The notes: generated by a model from the letters alone, not told the origin. Positions 1 through 6,111 are shown, counted from the first letter of the stretch. The stretch: DNA of 7,040 nucleotides from Chitinophagaceae bacterium UBA3961 (GCA_002385265.1 DGDD01000090.1:632-7671), one strand, 5' to 3'. Translations and numbers: made by a program.

Positions 1-1
1 A

Positions 2-571
2 CGAAACGGTAAAGAACGCGAAATCATGCACATGATTTCTACCTCCTTTTGGAGTGCCGATGGAAAACCAATATCAGCAGAAGAGTTTCTGAACAACTTA
101 TTTGGAGAATTACCCAAACTATTTAAAGACGAAGAAGAACTCCGTACCCTTTGGAGCAAACCAATGACTCGTAAGATTCTTTTAGAAAAACTAGAAGAAG
201 CCGGGTATCCCAAATCAGATCTGCTAACACTCCAAAAACTCGTTGATTTGGAAAAAAGCGATTTGTACGATGTTCTGGAGTATGTCTTTAATGGCGATTA
301 TGTTGCAATCACCCGAGAAGCTAGGGTAAAAGCTGCCCAAGCTACAATTTTTGCATTACTAAATGACAAACAACGGGAGTTTATATCTTTCGTGCTAAGT
401 AAGTATATAGAAATAGGTGTTGAAGAATTAGACCAAGAGCAACTCCCTATACTGCTTAACAACAAGTACCAGTCCCTCGAAGACGCAAAAGAAATTTTAG
501 GAGACGTAGCTAATATCAGCAAGCTTTTTATTGAGTTTCAAAAGTTTCTGTACCAAGAAAATGTAGCATAA
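2..571 (+). CDS. hsdR: Type I restriction enzyme R subunit (HsdR), C-terminal part, cut by left edge
   Basis: HsdR is the ATP-dependent translocase and nuclease subunit of a type I restriction-modification complex. Only its C-terminal region is visible, about 189 residues; the motor and nuclease domains would lie to the left. The frame is already open at base 2, so the first ATG at 26 is internal. Recognition rests on the typical HsdR tail, recalled from the family: DGKPISAEEFL, FGELPKLFKDEEELRTLW, LEKSDLYDVLEYV, FVLSKYIEIGVEELDQEQLP and a final FIEFQKFLYQ. This region is mostly helical and in the family contacts the methyltransferase part of the complex. The stop is TAA at 569-571. No hsdM or hsdS follows in the window, so any partners must be upstream or the operon ends here. 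The end looks intact. Confidence is high for family and low for whether the full system is functional. Confidence 0.85.
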   Translation, partial: RNGKEREIMHMISTSFWSADGKPISAEEFLNNLFGELPKLFKDEEELRTLWSKPMTRKILLEKLEEAGYPKSDLLTLQKLVDLEKSDLYDVLEYVFNGDYVAITREARVKAAQATIFALLNDKQREFISFVLSKYIEIGVEELDQEQLPILLNNKYQSLEDAKEILGDVANISKLFIEFQKFLYQENVA

Positions 572-575
572 TTTT

Positions 576-613
576 CAAGTGACACTTGCTTATTTTCAAC
601 AATTGTATGTTTC
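576..613 (+). promoter_or_regulatory. Possible promoter with an overlapping palindrome
   Basis: A TTG at 586-588 and TATGTTTC at 606-613 are separated by 17 bases. They approximate the Bacteroidota promoter pattern (TTG, about 19 bases, TAnnTTTG) with one mismatch in the -7 element. A perfect palindrome with 6-base arms around one central base, CAAGTG-A-CACTTG (576-588), covers the -33 element, as an operator would. If used, it would drive the membrane protein gene at 759 with a leader of roughly 140 bases. This is inference from motifs only. Confidence 0.25.
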
Positions 614-661
614 GAAATACGAATTCCAGTCTACTTTTACTTAAATTTTTCTGTTTAATAA

Positions 662-742
662 GAATTCAGCATTATTGACATAGCCGAAGAGCTCAATCGC
701 TTCAATGCCTCCAAAAAACAAGAGCTAACCCTCTACAATTAA
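662..742 (+). pseudogene. Possible 3' remnant of a lost gene
   Basis: Directly after an in-frame TAA (659-661), 26 codons run to TAA at 740-742 and have a protein-like composition, including the stretch IDIAEELNRFNASKKQELTLYN. There is no start codon. It reads like the amphipathic helical tail of a protein whose body has been deleted, between hsdR and the next gene. I do not recognise the family. It could be chance, since it is only 26 codons long. Confidence 0.2.
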
Positions 743-758
743 TACAAAAAAAATCAAT

Positions 759-1088
759 ATGAATCTTTTTGACGACCTAGAGTTTAGGACTTTATTTTTG
801 ATCAATTTAGTTCTCTCGATTATATTTTACTTTGTCAATCAGGGACTAATTGTGCAAAAGATTAAAAACAGAATAATTCAATTTGGCTTACTTTATGTTG
901 CAACGCCATTTATGGCTAGTATCCCTTTAGCGATAGTTAATCTTTCCTTGTACTATAATAAAAACAATTCACCAACTTATAACATTTCAGAAAGTTTAGG
1001 TGCTTCACTAGGAACATTAGCTTTTCCATATGTTCTATTTTTATTAATCTTTGGAATAATATCCTTCATAAAGAAAACATACAAATAA
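759..1088 (+). CDS. Small membrane protein of unknown function
   Basis: A 109-residue protein with three probable membrane segments at about residues 11-33, 43-65 and 80-104. A basic KIKNR loop follows the first segment and a KKTYK tail ends the protein, so the positive charges suggest those parts face the cytoplasm. A polar loop (residues 66-79, asparagine- and serine-rich) lies between segments two and three. There is no signal peptide beyond the first segment and no catalytic motif. The start ATG at 759 follows an A-rich leader with no Shine-Dalgarno sequence, as is usual in Bacteroidota. The gene stands alone, 187 bases after hsdR and 253 bases before the next gene, and is clearly A/T-richer than the icd region, as accessory genes often are. 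Family not recognised. Confidence 0.6.
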   Translation: MNLFDDLEFRTLFLINLVLSIIFYFVNQGLIVQKIKNRIIQFGLLYVATPFMASIPLAIVNLSLYYNKNNSPTYNISESLGASLGTLAFPYVLFLLIFGIISFIKKTYK

Positions 1089-1141
1089 GATGCAGATGAA
1101 AAACTTTTAAATGATAATTAATTCTAAAATCACAAACTTAG

Positions 1142-1321
1142 ATGGCTGAATCATTTATTTTTTATAGACTTGACAATTTGCAAATTCGTTACCACGTGAG
1201 GCAAGTATTTAATCAGTCTAATGATTCACTTTGACAAAAGAGTATACTTTTCCGGAATTTGATGCTTGATAAAATTTCTAAAGCAATCAAGGTTAAAATG
1301 TACAAAGAACTTCTCTGCTAA
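1142..1321 (+). pseudogene. Possible degraded coding remnant in the 1089-1341 gap
   Basis: From ATG at 1142 one frame runs 30 codons to TGA (1232-1234), then continues in the same frame for 28 sense codons to TAA (1319-1321). The composition is protein-like before the stop (FYRLDNLQIRYHVRQVFNQ) and after it (LDKISKAIKVKMYKELLC). Skipping one base near 1231 instead joins the first half to a tail LTKEYTFPEFDA ending at TGA 1267-1269, so a frameshift is also possible. I do not recognise a family. The rest of this 253-base gap shows no gene and no clear promoter. Confidence 0.2.
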
Positions 1322-1341
1322 ACATTTCAAAAATATATAAA

Positions 1342-1932
1342 ATGAAAAAAGTAGCATTACTACTAATACTGTCTACAATAATATCTTTAGGTTATGCGCA
1401 AGCAACCAAAGACACAGTAAAGCATATTCTATTCAAAGGAATTCCTGTCAACGGGCCGATAAATGACTTTGTCTCGAAATTAAAAACTAGCGGATTTACT
1501 GTTTTCAGTTCTGACAATAATTCTGTTTCCCTTAGAGGAGAATTCGCAGGATTTCAGGACTGTTCAATAGGAGTCACTTCACTCAAAGACAAAGACTTAG
1601 TAAGTAGTGTAGTTGTATTTTTGCCAAAACAAGATACATGGAATTTGCTTTCGAGCAGCTATTTCAAACTAAAGAGTCTTTTAACTGAAAAATATGGAAC
1701 GCCCTTTATATCTAAAGAAGAATTTGAGGGCTTTAGTCCAAATACAGACAATGAAAAAATGATGTATACTCGTTTAGGCGAATGCAAGTACAAAACATTC
1801 TTTAGAGTGGAAGGGGGATCAATAAGTCTTGGAATTACGACTGGCAAAAACAGAGAATGCTTTGTAACACTTGTTTATCAAGACACAGCAAATGGGCTCT
1901 TGGAGAAGAAAAAGGCAATAGATGATTTGTAA
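1342..1932 (+). CDS. Secreted or periplasmic protein of unknown function
   Basis: A 196-residue protein with a clear signal peptide: MKK, a hydrophobic core (residues 4-17), then a cleavage region GYAQA with cleavage likely after Ala19 or Ala21. There is no lipobox cysteine, so it is probably periplasmic or released rather than a lipoprotein. The mature part begins with HILFKGIPVNGPINDFVSKL and has alternating hydrophobic strands, three cysteines (74, 148, 173) and a closing KKKAIDDL. It resembles, from memory, a family of unnamed secreted proteins common in Bacteroides and relatives, with a repeated layout of FKGIP, a DCSIGV-like strand and EKYG; no function is known to me. No enzyme motif is visible. 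It appears to be a single-gene unit, 253 bases after the membrane protein gene and about 100 bases before the next gene. Codon use is A/T-rich like that of the preceding gene. Confidence 0.82.
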   Translation: MKKVALLLILSTIISLGYAQATKDTVKHILFKGIPVNGPINDFVSKLKTSGFTVFSSDNNSVSLRGEFAGFQDCSIGVTSLKDKDLVSSVVVFLPKQDTWNLLSSSYFKLKSLLTEKYGTPFISKEEFEGFSPNTDNEKMMYTRLGECKYKTFFRVEGGSISLGITTGKNRECFVTLVYQDTANGLLEKKKAIDDL

Positions 1933-2033
1933 ATTTGAATTTTAATTAAAGTCATCTAGGTTCAAAAAAATTAGAACATCAATCTCAATGCTAGACCACC
2001 TCACCAAAAAAACAATCCACCTTAGCAAGCTAC

Positions 2034-2321
2034 ATGAGTCTTATCTCAGAACGCTGTTACTATGCCGGCTGGATGGAAGGCTTGGAGTTTGTACTTTGGG
2101 AAGCTGTGATCAATGGTCCCAAGCCCTATCGTCATGATGAGATATCTGCTACAGATATCAAGATACTGAAGATGCTTTCAGAGGAGGCTAATTGCTGGAT
2201 TGTATTTGATGATAAAACGCTGGAAACGGCGGTAGAATTGGACGAGTGGAAAAAGAGTTACAACAATCACGTTGAGCAGAACAATCCAAAAGGAACCGAC
2301 AGAGACTTACCATTAAATTAA
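2034..2321 (+). CDS. Conserved protein of unknown function, probably frameshifted near its 5' end
   Basis: Ninety-five residues read from ATG 2034 (YYAGWMEGLEFVLWEAV, then CWIVFDDKT and a terminal WKKSYNN). The AGW-x-x-GLEF-x-LW pattern followed by a WIVFDD block matches, from memory, small unnamed bacterial proteins that begin about 15 residues earlier with a basic stretch. Here the same frame upstream of 2034 reads KKQSTLASY, but with no start codon before TAG at 1992-1994. A second frame begins at ATG 1988 with MLDHLTKK. The two frames join smoothly if the A7 tract at 2006-2012 had six A's, giving MLDHLTKKQSTLASYMSLIS. Either the gene is disrupted, the base is an error, slippage makes the full protein, or the short ATG 2034 form is used. 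It leads a tight four-gene run, with the next gene 10 bases away. Function unknown. Confidence 0.7.
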   Translation: MSLISERCYYAGWMEGLEFVLWEAVINGPKPYRHDEISATDIKILKMLSEEANCWIVFDDKTLETAVELDEWKKSYNNHVEQNNPKGTDRDLPLN

Positions 2322-2331
2322 ACAGAAAGAA

Positions 2332-2724
2332 ATGTCAGGAGAAAAAAACTTAACTGTGCTTTTGCAATCAATGAGTCCAACACTCAATGAAGGCGACTAT
2401 GTTTTTTGCACCGTTGCAGACTTAAACGACATTGAGCTTTCTGAAGTAATTTCTTTTTTCAAAGAAAAAGAAGCTTTTACACTCATTCTTGAGAAGCAAA
2501 TGGCAGATCGAATTGGACTTACCTACACCTATATAGCTGCTTGGATTACCCTAACAGTTCACTCCTCATTGGAGGCAGTAGGACTCACAGCAGCCTTCTC
2601 CAATTCCCTCGCCCAAAATGGCATCAGTTGCAATGTGGTCGCAGCATTTTATCATGATCATATATTTGTAGAGAAAGAAAAAGCTGATGAGGCAATGAAG
2701 GTGTTGTGGGAGCTAACGAAATAA
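2332..2724 (+). CDS. ACT-domain protein (formerly DUF2241 family)
   Basis: A 130-residue protein made almost wholly of a tandem ACT-like fold. ACT domains bind small ligands, often amino acids, and usually regulate enzymes; this stand-alone family has no assigned ligand to my knowledge. Diagnostic stretches are LLQSMSPTLNEGDYVFCTV (residues 10-28), an FFKEKEAFTLIL strand (42-53) and the strongly conserved ITLTVHSSLEAVGLTAAFS (72-90), followed by GISCNVVAAFYHDHIFV (97-113). The length matches the family. It is soluble and probably cytoplasmic, with no signal peptide. It starts 10 bases after the preceding gene and ends 13 bases before the HNH gene, so the run is probably one transcript. There is no metabolic neighbour to suggest which ligand or enzyme it serves. 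Family identification is firm; function is not. Confidence 0.9.
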   Translation: MSGEKNLTVLLQSMSPTLNEGDYVFCTVADLNDIELSEVISFFKEKEAFTLILEKQMADRIGLTYTYIAAWITLTVHSSLEAVGLTAAFSNSLAQNGISCNVVAAFYHDHIFVEKEKADEAMKVLWELTK

Positions 2725-2737
2725 TAGAATTAAGCCT

Positions 2738-3052
2738 ATGCCAAATAGATGGGGCATACCTAAACACGTTGAAGAAGCTGTTAGAGCTCGCGACACACAA
2801 TGTGTCTATTGTGGCATCTCCTTTCTTCAAACTGAATTCTCCAACAAAACTCGCCCTACCTGGGAGCATATTGTCAATGACATTCGGATCAATGGAGTTG
2901 ACAACATTGCATTGTGCTGCGGATCATGCAATGCAAGTAAAGGAAATAAGATTCTTGCAGAATGGTTAAAAAGCAATTATTGTCTGAAAAAGGGTATTAC
3001 ACTGAAAACAGTTGCAAGTGTAGTTAAAGCACACATTAGAGAAAGTCATTAA
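2738..3052 (+). CDS. HNH endonuclease-like protein
   Basis: A 104-residue stand-alone HNH (His-Asn-His, beta-beta-alpha-metal) protein. The zinc-binding pairs are CVYC (Cys22, Cys25) and CGSC (Cys61, Cys64). The HNH core shows WEHIVND with His44 as the likely metal or general-base histidine, Asn56 in DNIALCC, and CNASKGNK at 64-71, where the final HNH histidine is replaced by the N-x-SKG form common in this family. The start at 2738 gives MPNRWGIPKHVEEAVRARD, which matches the usual N-terminus of this small widespread family. Members are annotated as endonucleases mainly by fold, and a target or role in defence is not established. The distant hsdR end is not an obvious partner. Its close neighbours (13 and 11 bases away) are an ACT protein and a membrane protein. 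Confidence 0.88.
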   Translation: MPNRWGIPKHVEEAVRARDTQCVYCGISFLQTEFSNKTRPTWEHIVNDIRINGVDNIALCCGSCNASKGNKILAEWLKSNYCLKKGITLKTVASVVKAHIRESH

Positions 3053-3063
3053 TTACCTACCAA

Positions 3064-3492
3064 ATGAACAAAGAGAAAATTAGAACTATTGTCGATTATA
3101 TCCCTCTAATCATTATTATCTGCTACGCCCTCGTCATGCTCTACAATGCCTTCATTGGTGGCGGTCATGAGTTTGGGATTAAGAATGCCAATGCCATCGT
3201 GTTATTAATTGCTACGATCGTGATTTTGAGAAAAGATCATAAGAAAGGCGTGTTGGCGCTTGGTCTTTACATGATTCTCGGATTTTGGAGAGTTCATAGT
3301 TTCTATCCAAGCAATCAGTCGGTTTCGTTCGGACTAGGATTAGGCGCACTAAGCCTCAAACTGCCTGCCAATCCTTTCTACCTCCTATTGTTCATCTTCC
3401 ACTTTATCGTTTCTCATCACTGGTACTATGGCGTTCTGTCTAAGAAGTACTGGACTGAGCTGTTTCAAAAACCAGCATCCCCAGCAGAATAA
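3064..3492 (+). CDS. Four-segment membrane protein of unknown function
   Basis: A 142-residue hydrophobic protein with probable membrane segments at about residues 12-31, 42-56, 62-75 and 103-121. A short basic LRKDHKK loop joins segments two and three, and a glycine-rich stretch (FGLGLGALSLKLP) leads into segment four. The N-terminus (MNKEKIR) is charged and not a cleavable signal. The C-terminus SKKYWTELFQKPASPAE is polar. No transport, redox or enzymatic motif is visible, though histidines cluster at the end of segment four (FHFIVSHHWYYG). It begins 11 bases after the HNH gene and closes the four-gene run; no strong hairpin terminator follows. Family not recognised. Confidence 0.72.
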   Translation: MNKEKIRTIVDYIPLIIIICYALVMLYNAFIGGGHEFGIKNANAIVLLIATIVILRKDHKKGVLALGLYMILGFWRVHSFYPSNQSVSFGLGLGALSLKLPANPFYLLLFIFHFIVSHHWYYGVLSKKYWTELFQKPASPAE

Positions 3493-3648
3493 AATTCTTA
3501 CCGGCAACTTCAAGATTGTAGGTGACAAGACCGATAAGTATTGACAAGAAGTTGTGTATATAAGAGTTTGCCATTCTTGATAAAAAAGTGGGGGCGTTTG
3601 TCTGAATCAGGATTCACAGGATGAAAGGATTTACAAGATGATTTGATG

Positions 3649-3732
3649 CTAGGATTAAATGGATTTTCCTGATTATTCCTTGATTACTAGCTAGGATTAC
3701 AAGAATTATCTTGATTATTCCTTGATTACTAT
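3649..3732. repeat. Two tandem 42-base units, GGATTACAAGA-type repeat
   Basis: Units at 3649-3690 and 3691-3732 both begin CTAGGATTA and share an identical 20-base run (3670-3689 and 3712-3731), so the period is exactly 42. A related shorter unit lies just upstream (AGGATTTACAAGATGATTTG from 3626). The pattern resembles the intergenic GGATT/ACAAGAT repeats seen in many Bacteroidota genomes; that comparison is from memory. Confidence 0.8.
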
Positions 3733-3810
3733 TTGCGCACCAAATAAACTTTAATCTTAAAAATATATGGATACGCACCAAAGAGATTTAGTATCTAACA
3801 ACCGACAATA

Positions 3811-3851
3811 GTAATCCTAGTCCAAATCAAGCAAATCATTATCATCCTAGC
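3811..3851 (-). repeat. Inverted partial copy of the 42-base repeat
   Basis: GTAATCCTAG (3811-3820) is the exact reverse complement of CTAGGATTAC (3691-3700). A second ATCCTAG (3844-3850) with intervening AAATCAAG and AAATCATT words extends the similarity on the minus strand. With the direct units it forms a large imperfect inverted structure around a roughly 80-base core (3733-3810) that shows nothing recognisable. Confidence 0.6.
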
Positions 3852-3853
3852 CC

Positions 3854-3887
3854 AAAAAAGAAGCCGGTCACATTGCTGCAACCGGCT
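3854..3887 (-). terminator. Rho-independent terminator of icd
   Basis: Read on the minus strand, a perfect 7-pair stem (AGCCGGT at 3862-3868 with ACCGGCT at 3881-3887, 12-base loop) is followed at once by TCTTTTTT. It lies 87 bases past the icd stop codon, in the right orientation to end the icd transcript. Confidence 0.8.
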
Positions 3888-3973
3888 ACTTATTATAAAA
3901 TCTTAAACTCGAATTAGCTGTATTCCATTCACAAACTCACCAATCAACAAATTCACTAATCAGCCTTCGGCTT

Positions 3974-5425
3974 TTACTGACCCTGCGCCAAACTATACGC
4001 TTTCTTGCCATCCCACATGTTCAACAACTCGAGTGAGCATACTTTGAATTCAGCTTGGAATTTCATGTACAATTCAGCTACAGCAGCTTGCTCAATAGGC
4101 GCGTCGTTTACGCTTTCTACGCGGCAACGATATTGATTCACCACATTCGTAAACACAGAACCCTTGGGCCATACCTGCGTACCACGGTTACTGATAGTGA
4201 TCAATTTGAACTTATCTCCTATTACTTTCAAACATTTATCCGCTACATCGTTGGGCTGACCAGCGAATTCCACGAAAAAGTCTACTCCCACTATCGATTC
4301 TCCACTGGCTTCTTTCGACATAATCAATGGATTCTCTTCCAATTCATACTGCGTAGGCGTTACCGGCTTGTTCGGGAAAATTTGCTTCGCACCGTGCTCA
4401 GGCGTTTTACCGAAATTAGCAATGATCGCTTTAGCAAACTCGGTAGTATTCACCGATGGCTTCGATTTATCACCGAAGTCACCCGTATGCACACCCGATT
4501 CCAACGTATACAACAACGCATTTTCAATTACAGCCGCATTCTCCATAAAGCCTAAGTGACGCAACATCGACAAACCACTCAACAACAACGCTGTTGGGTT
4601 GGCAATATTTTTCCCTGCAATGTCCGGAGCCGTACCGTGTACTGCTTCGAAAATACAGATATGGTCGCCGATGTTTGCAGATGGCGCGAAGCCCAAACCA
4701 CCCACCAATCCGGCACACAAATCACTCACAATATCGCCTTGCAAGTTGGTCAACACCACCACATCGAACAAATCGGGACGGGTAACCAATTTCATACAGA
4801 GGTCGTCTACAATTACATCGTCTGCTTTTAATTCGGGGAATTCTTTGGCTACTTCATAGAAGCACTCAAGGAACAATCCATCGGTGATCTTCATGATGTT
4901 CGCCTTGTGACCGCAGGTAATTCTGCGAGCGCCTTTCTTCTTCGCCATTTCAAATGCATAGCGAATCACTTGCATACTACCCGGACGGGTAATGAAGCGG
5001 CGGCTCAAAGCCACGTCGTGGGTGAGCATGTGCTCAATACCACCATAGGTATCTTCAATGTTCTCACGAACAATGGTCACATCAATGGGAATGCCTGCTT
5101 TGCTGAAAACAGTGTCTACACCGTGAAGGGTTTGGAATACGCGTTTGTTGGCATAGGTATTCCAGGTTTTACGAGCGGTTACGTTTACGCTCTTCACACC
5201 TTTTCCTTTGGGAGTTTCCATGGGACCTTTGAAGAGGATACCCAAAGTTTCAATGGTTTGCTGAGCCTCGGGGGTCATACCATTGGAAAAGCCTTTGTCG
5301 AACACCCATTTCCCCATTTCCACTACGTCGTATTCGAGGGGTACTTTATTGGCTTCGAAAATCGAAAGAACTGCGTCCATGATCTCTGGACCGATGCCAT
5401 CGCCTTTTGCTACAGCAATTTTCAT
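3974..5425 (-). CDS. icd: Isocitrate dehydrogenase (homodimer type with C-terminal extension), NAD-like cofactor residues
   Basis: Oxidatively decarboxylates isocitrate to 2-oxoglutarate in the citric acid cycle, in the cytoplasm. The length of 483 residues fits the Thermus/Rickettsia-like group with a C-terminal domain of about 140 residues beyond the catalytic part. Visible motifs are GDGIGPEI (8-15); substrate residues in SVNVTARK (Ser79, Asn81, Arg85), Arg95 and Arg120; VRENIEDTYGG with Tyr127; catalytic Lys174 in GHKANI; metal-binding aspartates in VDDLCM (207-208) and NLQGDIVSD (Asp231, Asp235); and the nucleotide loop HGTAPDIAGKNIANPTA (263-279). In that loop Asp268-Ile269 stand where the NADP-specific E. 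coli enzyme has Lys344-Tyr345, which points to NAD rather than NADP. The extension (about 345-483) has an FFVEFAG strand and a hydrophobic tail. It is monocistronic, with its own promoter and terminator, and divergent from apaG. ATG 5425 gives the usual MKIAVAKGDGIG start. Confidence 0.95.
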   Translation of the reverse strand: MKIAVAKGDGIGPEIMDAVLSIFEANKVPLEYDVVEMGKWVFDKGFSNGMTPEAQQTIETLGILFKGPMETPKGKGVKSVNVTARKTWNTYANKRVFQTLHGVDTVFSKAGIPIDVTIVRENIEDTYGGIEHMLTHDVALSRRFITRPGSMQVIRYAFEMAKKKGARRITCGHKANIMKITDGLFLECFYEVAKEFPELKADDVIVDDLCMKLVTRPDLFDVVVLTNLQGDIVSDLCAGLVGGLGFAPSANIGDHICIFEAVHGTAPDIAGKNIANPTALLLSGLSMLRHLGFMENAAVIENALLYTLESGVHTGDFGDKSKPSVNTTEFAKAIIANFGKTPEHGAKQIFPNKPVTPTQYELEENPLIMSKEASGESIVGVDFFVEFAGQPNDVADKCLKVIGDKFKLITISNRGTQVWPKGSVFTNVVNQYRCRVESVNDAPIEQAAVAELYMKFQAEFKVCSLELLNMWDGKKAYSLAQGQ

Positions 5426-5474
5426 ATATAAAATTTTTTATTTATGGGATTTTTCTCAATGAGCAGAAGTGGTG

Positions 5475-5504
5475 CAAAGGTAAGCGCCCACTTGAATAAA
5501 TCAA
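5475..5504 (-). promoter_or_regulatory. Bacteroidota-type promoter of icd
   Basis: On the minus strand TTG (5504-5502) and TACCTTTG (5482-5475) are separated by 19 bases. This is an exact match to the TTG / TAnnTTTG promoter recognised by the main sigma factor of Bacteroidota. Transcription would begin near 5468, giving an icd leader of about 43 bases. Confidence 0.75.
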
Positions 5505-5571
5505 CCCTAAAATCAAACAATTAGGGGTAAAATGCTGTTTTTTAACTATCTTCAAGTAGCAATTCTCCATT

Positions 5572-5958
5572 ATGGTTTCAAAAATCTCCGAAGGAATTGA
5601 GGTGAGCGTTGAAACGTTCTACCAGCCGGATTATTCGAACCCGGTTACTAACGAATTCATGTTCGCCTATCGTATACATATCGAGAACCATAATAGTTTC
5701 CCTGTAAAGCTCCACCGCCGTCACTGGTATATTGTAGAAGCCAGTGGCACCAAACGCGAGGTTGAAGGCGAGGGTGTTGTAGGCGTTCAGCCACAGCTCC
5801 AGCCCAACGAGCGCTATCAATATGTGAGTGGTTGCAATCTCCGCACTGAAATGGGTAAAATGTATGGCACTTACACGCTGGAAAACCTTCATACGAAGGA
5901 GCTGTTCGAGGCGAAAATTCCGGTGTTTGAGATGATTGCGCCGTTTAAAAACAATTAA
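5572..5958 (+). CDS. apaG: ApaG family protein
   Basis: A 128-residue single-domain protein of the ApaG family, a fibronectin-III-like beta sandwich. In enterobacteria apaG lies beside apaH, and mutants were linked to cobalt resistance and magnesium efflux; its biochemical role remains unsettled. Recognition: an N-terminal EGIEVSVETFYQP strand, FAYRIHIENHNSFPVKLHRRHWYI (residues 31-54), the signature GEGVVGVQPQLQPNERYQYVSG (66-87; GxGVVGxQPxLxPxE), and FEAKIPVF near the end. Length is typical and it is soluble. The start at ATG 5572 follows a leader with no Shine-Dalgarno sequence. No apaH or rsmA is near; it is divergent from icd. The last residues (NN) and the stop TAA (5956-5958) are made by the start of a heptamer repeat, so the original 3' end may have been altered. 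No clear promoter is seen in the 146-base gap on this strand. Confidence 0.93.
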   Translation: MVSKISEGIEVSVETFYQPDYSNPVTNEFMFAYRIHIENHNSFPVKLHRRHWYIVEASGTKREVEGEGVVGVQPQLQPNERYQYVSGCNLRTEMGKMYGTYTLENLHTKELFEAKIPVFEMIAPFKNN

Positions 5959-5984
5959 GAATTAAGAGTTAAGAATTAAGAATT
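5951..5984 (+). repeat. Heptamer array A, overlapping the apaG stop codon
   Basis: From 5953 the units read AATTAAG, AATTAAG, AGTTAAG, AATTAAG, AATT: about 4.6 copies of 7 bases, with one substitution at base 2 of unit three. The first unit supplies the apaG stop. The 13 bases ACAATTAAGAATT (5951-5963) recur in inverted orientation at 6253-6265. Confidence 0.85.
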
Positions 5985-6111
5985 CTTGCGGTTCGGTGAG
6001 CCTGAGTGTTTTCGAGCTTCTTGAGTATTTTGGGTAGTAATTTTTTTTCTTAGCAGTCTGGGATTACAGTTGGCTTTTTTGAACCGCGGCGGCGCAGCGA
6101 ACGCAGCGAAT

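Larger units (their letters stand above)
3493..3973. other. Gene-free convergent gap with repeats and a terminator
   Basis: This 481-base gap separates the plus-strand operon from icd on the minus strand. I see no complete gene. From left to right it holds: an open 17-codon stretch without a start just after the operon (3491-3544, reading KILTGNFKIVGDKTDKY); a GGATT-rich repeat zone (about 3607-3732); an inverted partial copy of that repeat (3811-3851); and the icd terminator hairpin (3862-3887). Just below the icd stop there is also a small four-pair hairpin AGCC-TTC-GGCT (3962-3972), followed by TTTT on the plus strand. Confidence 0.6.

Noticed and set aside
1930..1937. TAAATTTG, an exact match to the -7 promoter element, overlapping the stop of the secreted protein gene
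   Set aside because: No TTG lies at the required distance upstream; in A/T-rich DNA this match is easily chance.
2706..2969. Alternative plus-strand frame overlapping the HNH gene
   Set aside because: The HNH frame has conserved zinc and catalytic residues; this one has none.
2322..3063. Integron cassette array suggested by small unrelated genes in a row
   Set aside because: Gaps of 10-13 bases leave no room for attC sites and no integrase is present.
3497..3538. Imperfect hairpin CTTACCGG / CCGATAAG as terminator of the four-gene run
   Set aside because: One mismatch, a 26-base loop and no following T-run.
3600..3851. Possible CRISPR array from the repeated GGATT units
   Set aside because: Only two full units, directly abutting with no unique spacers, and no cas genes.
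4055..4555. Long plus-strand open frames inside icd (also 4907-5431)
   Set aside because: They are antisense to a confidently identified gene and have low-complexity, non-protein-like composition.
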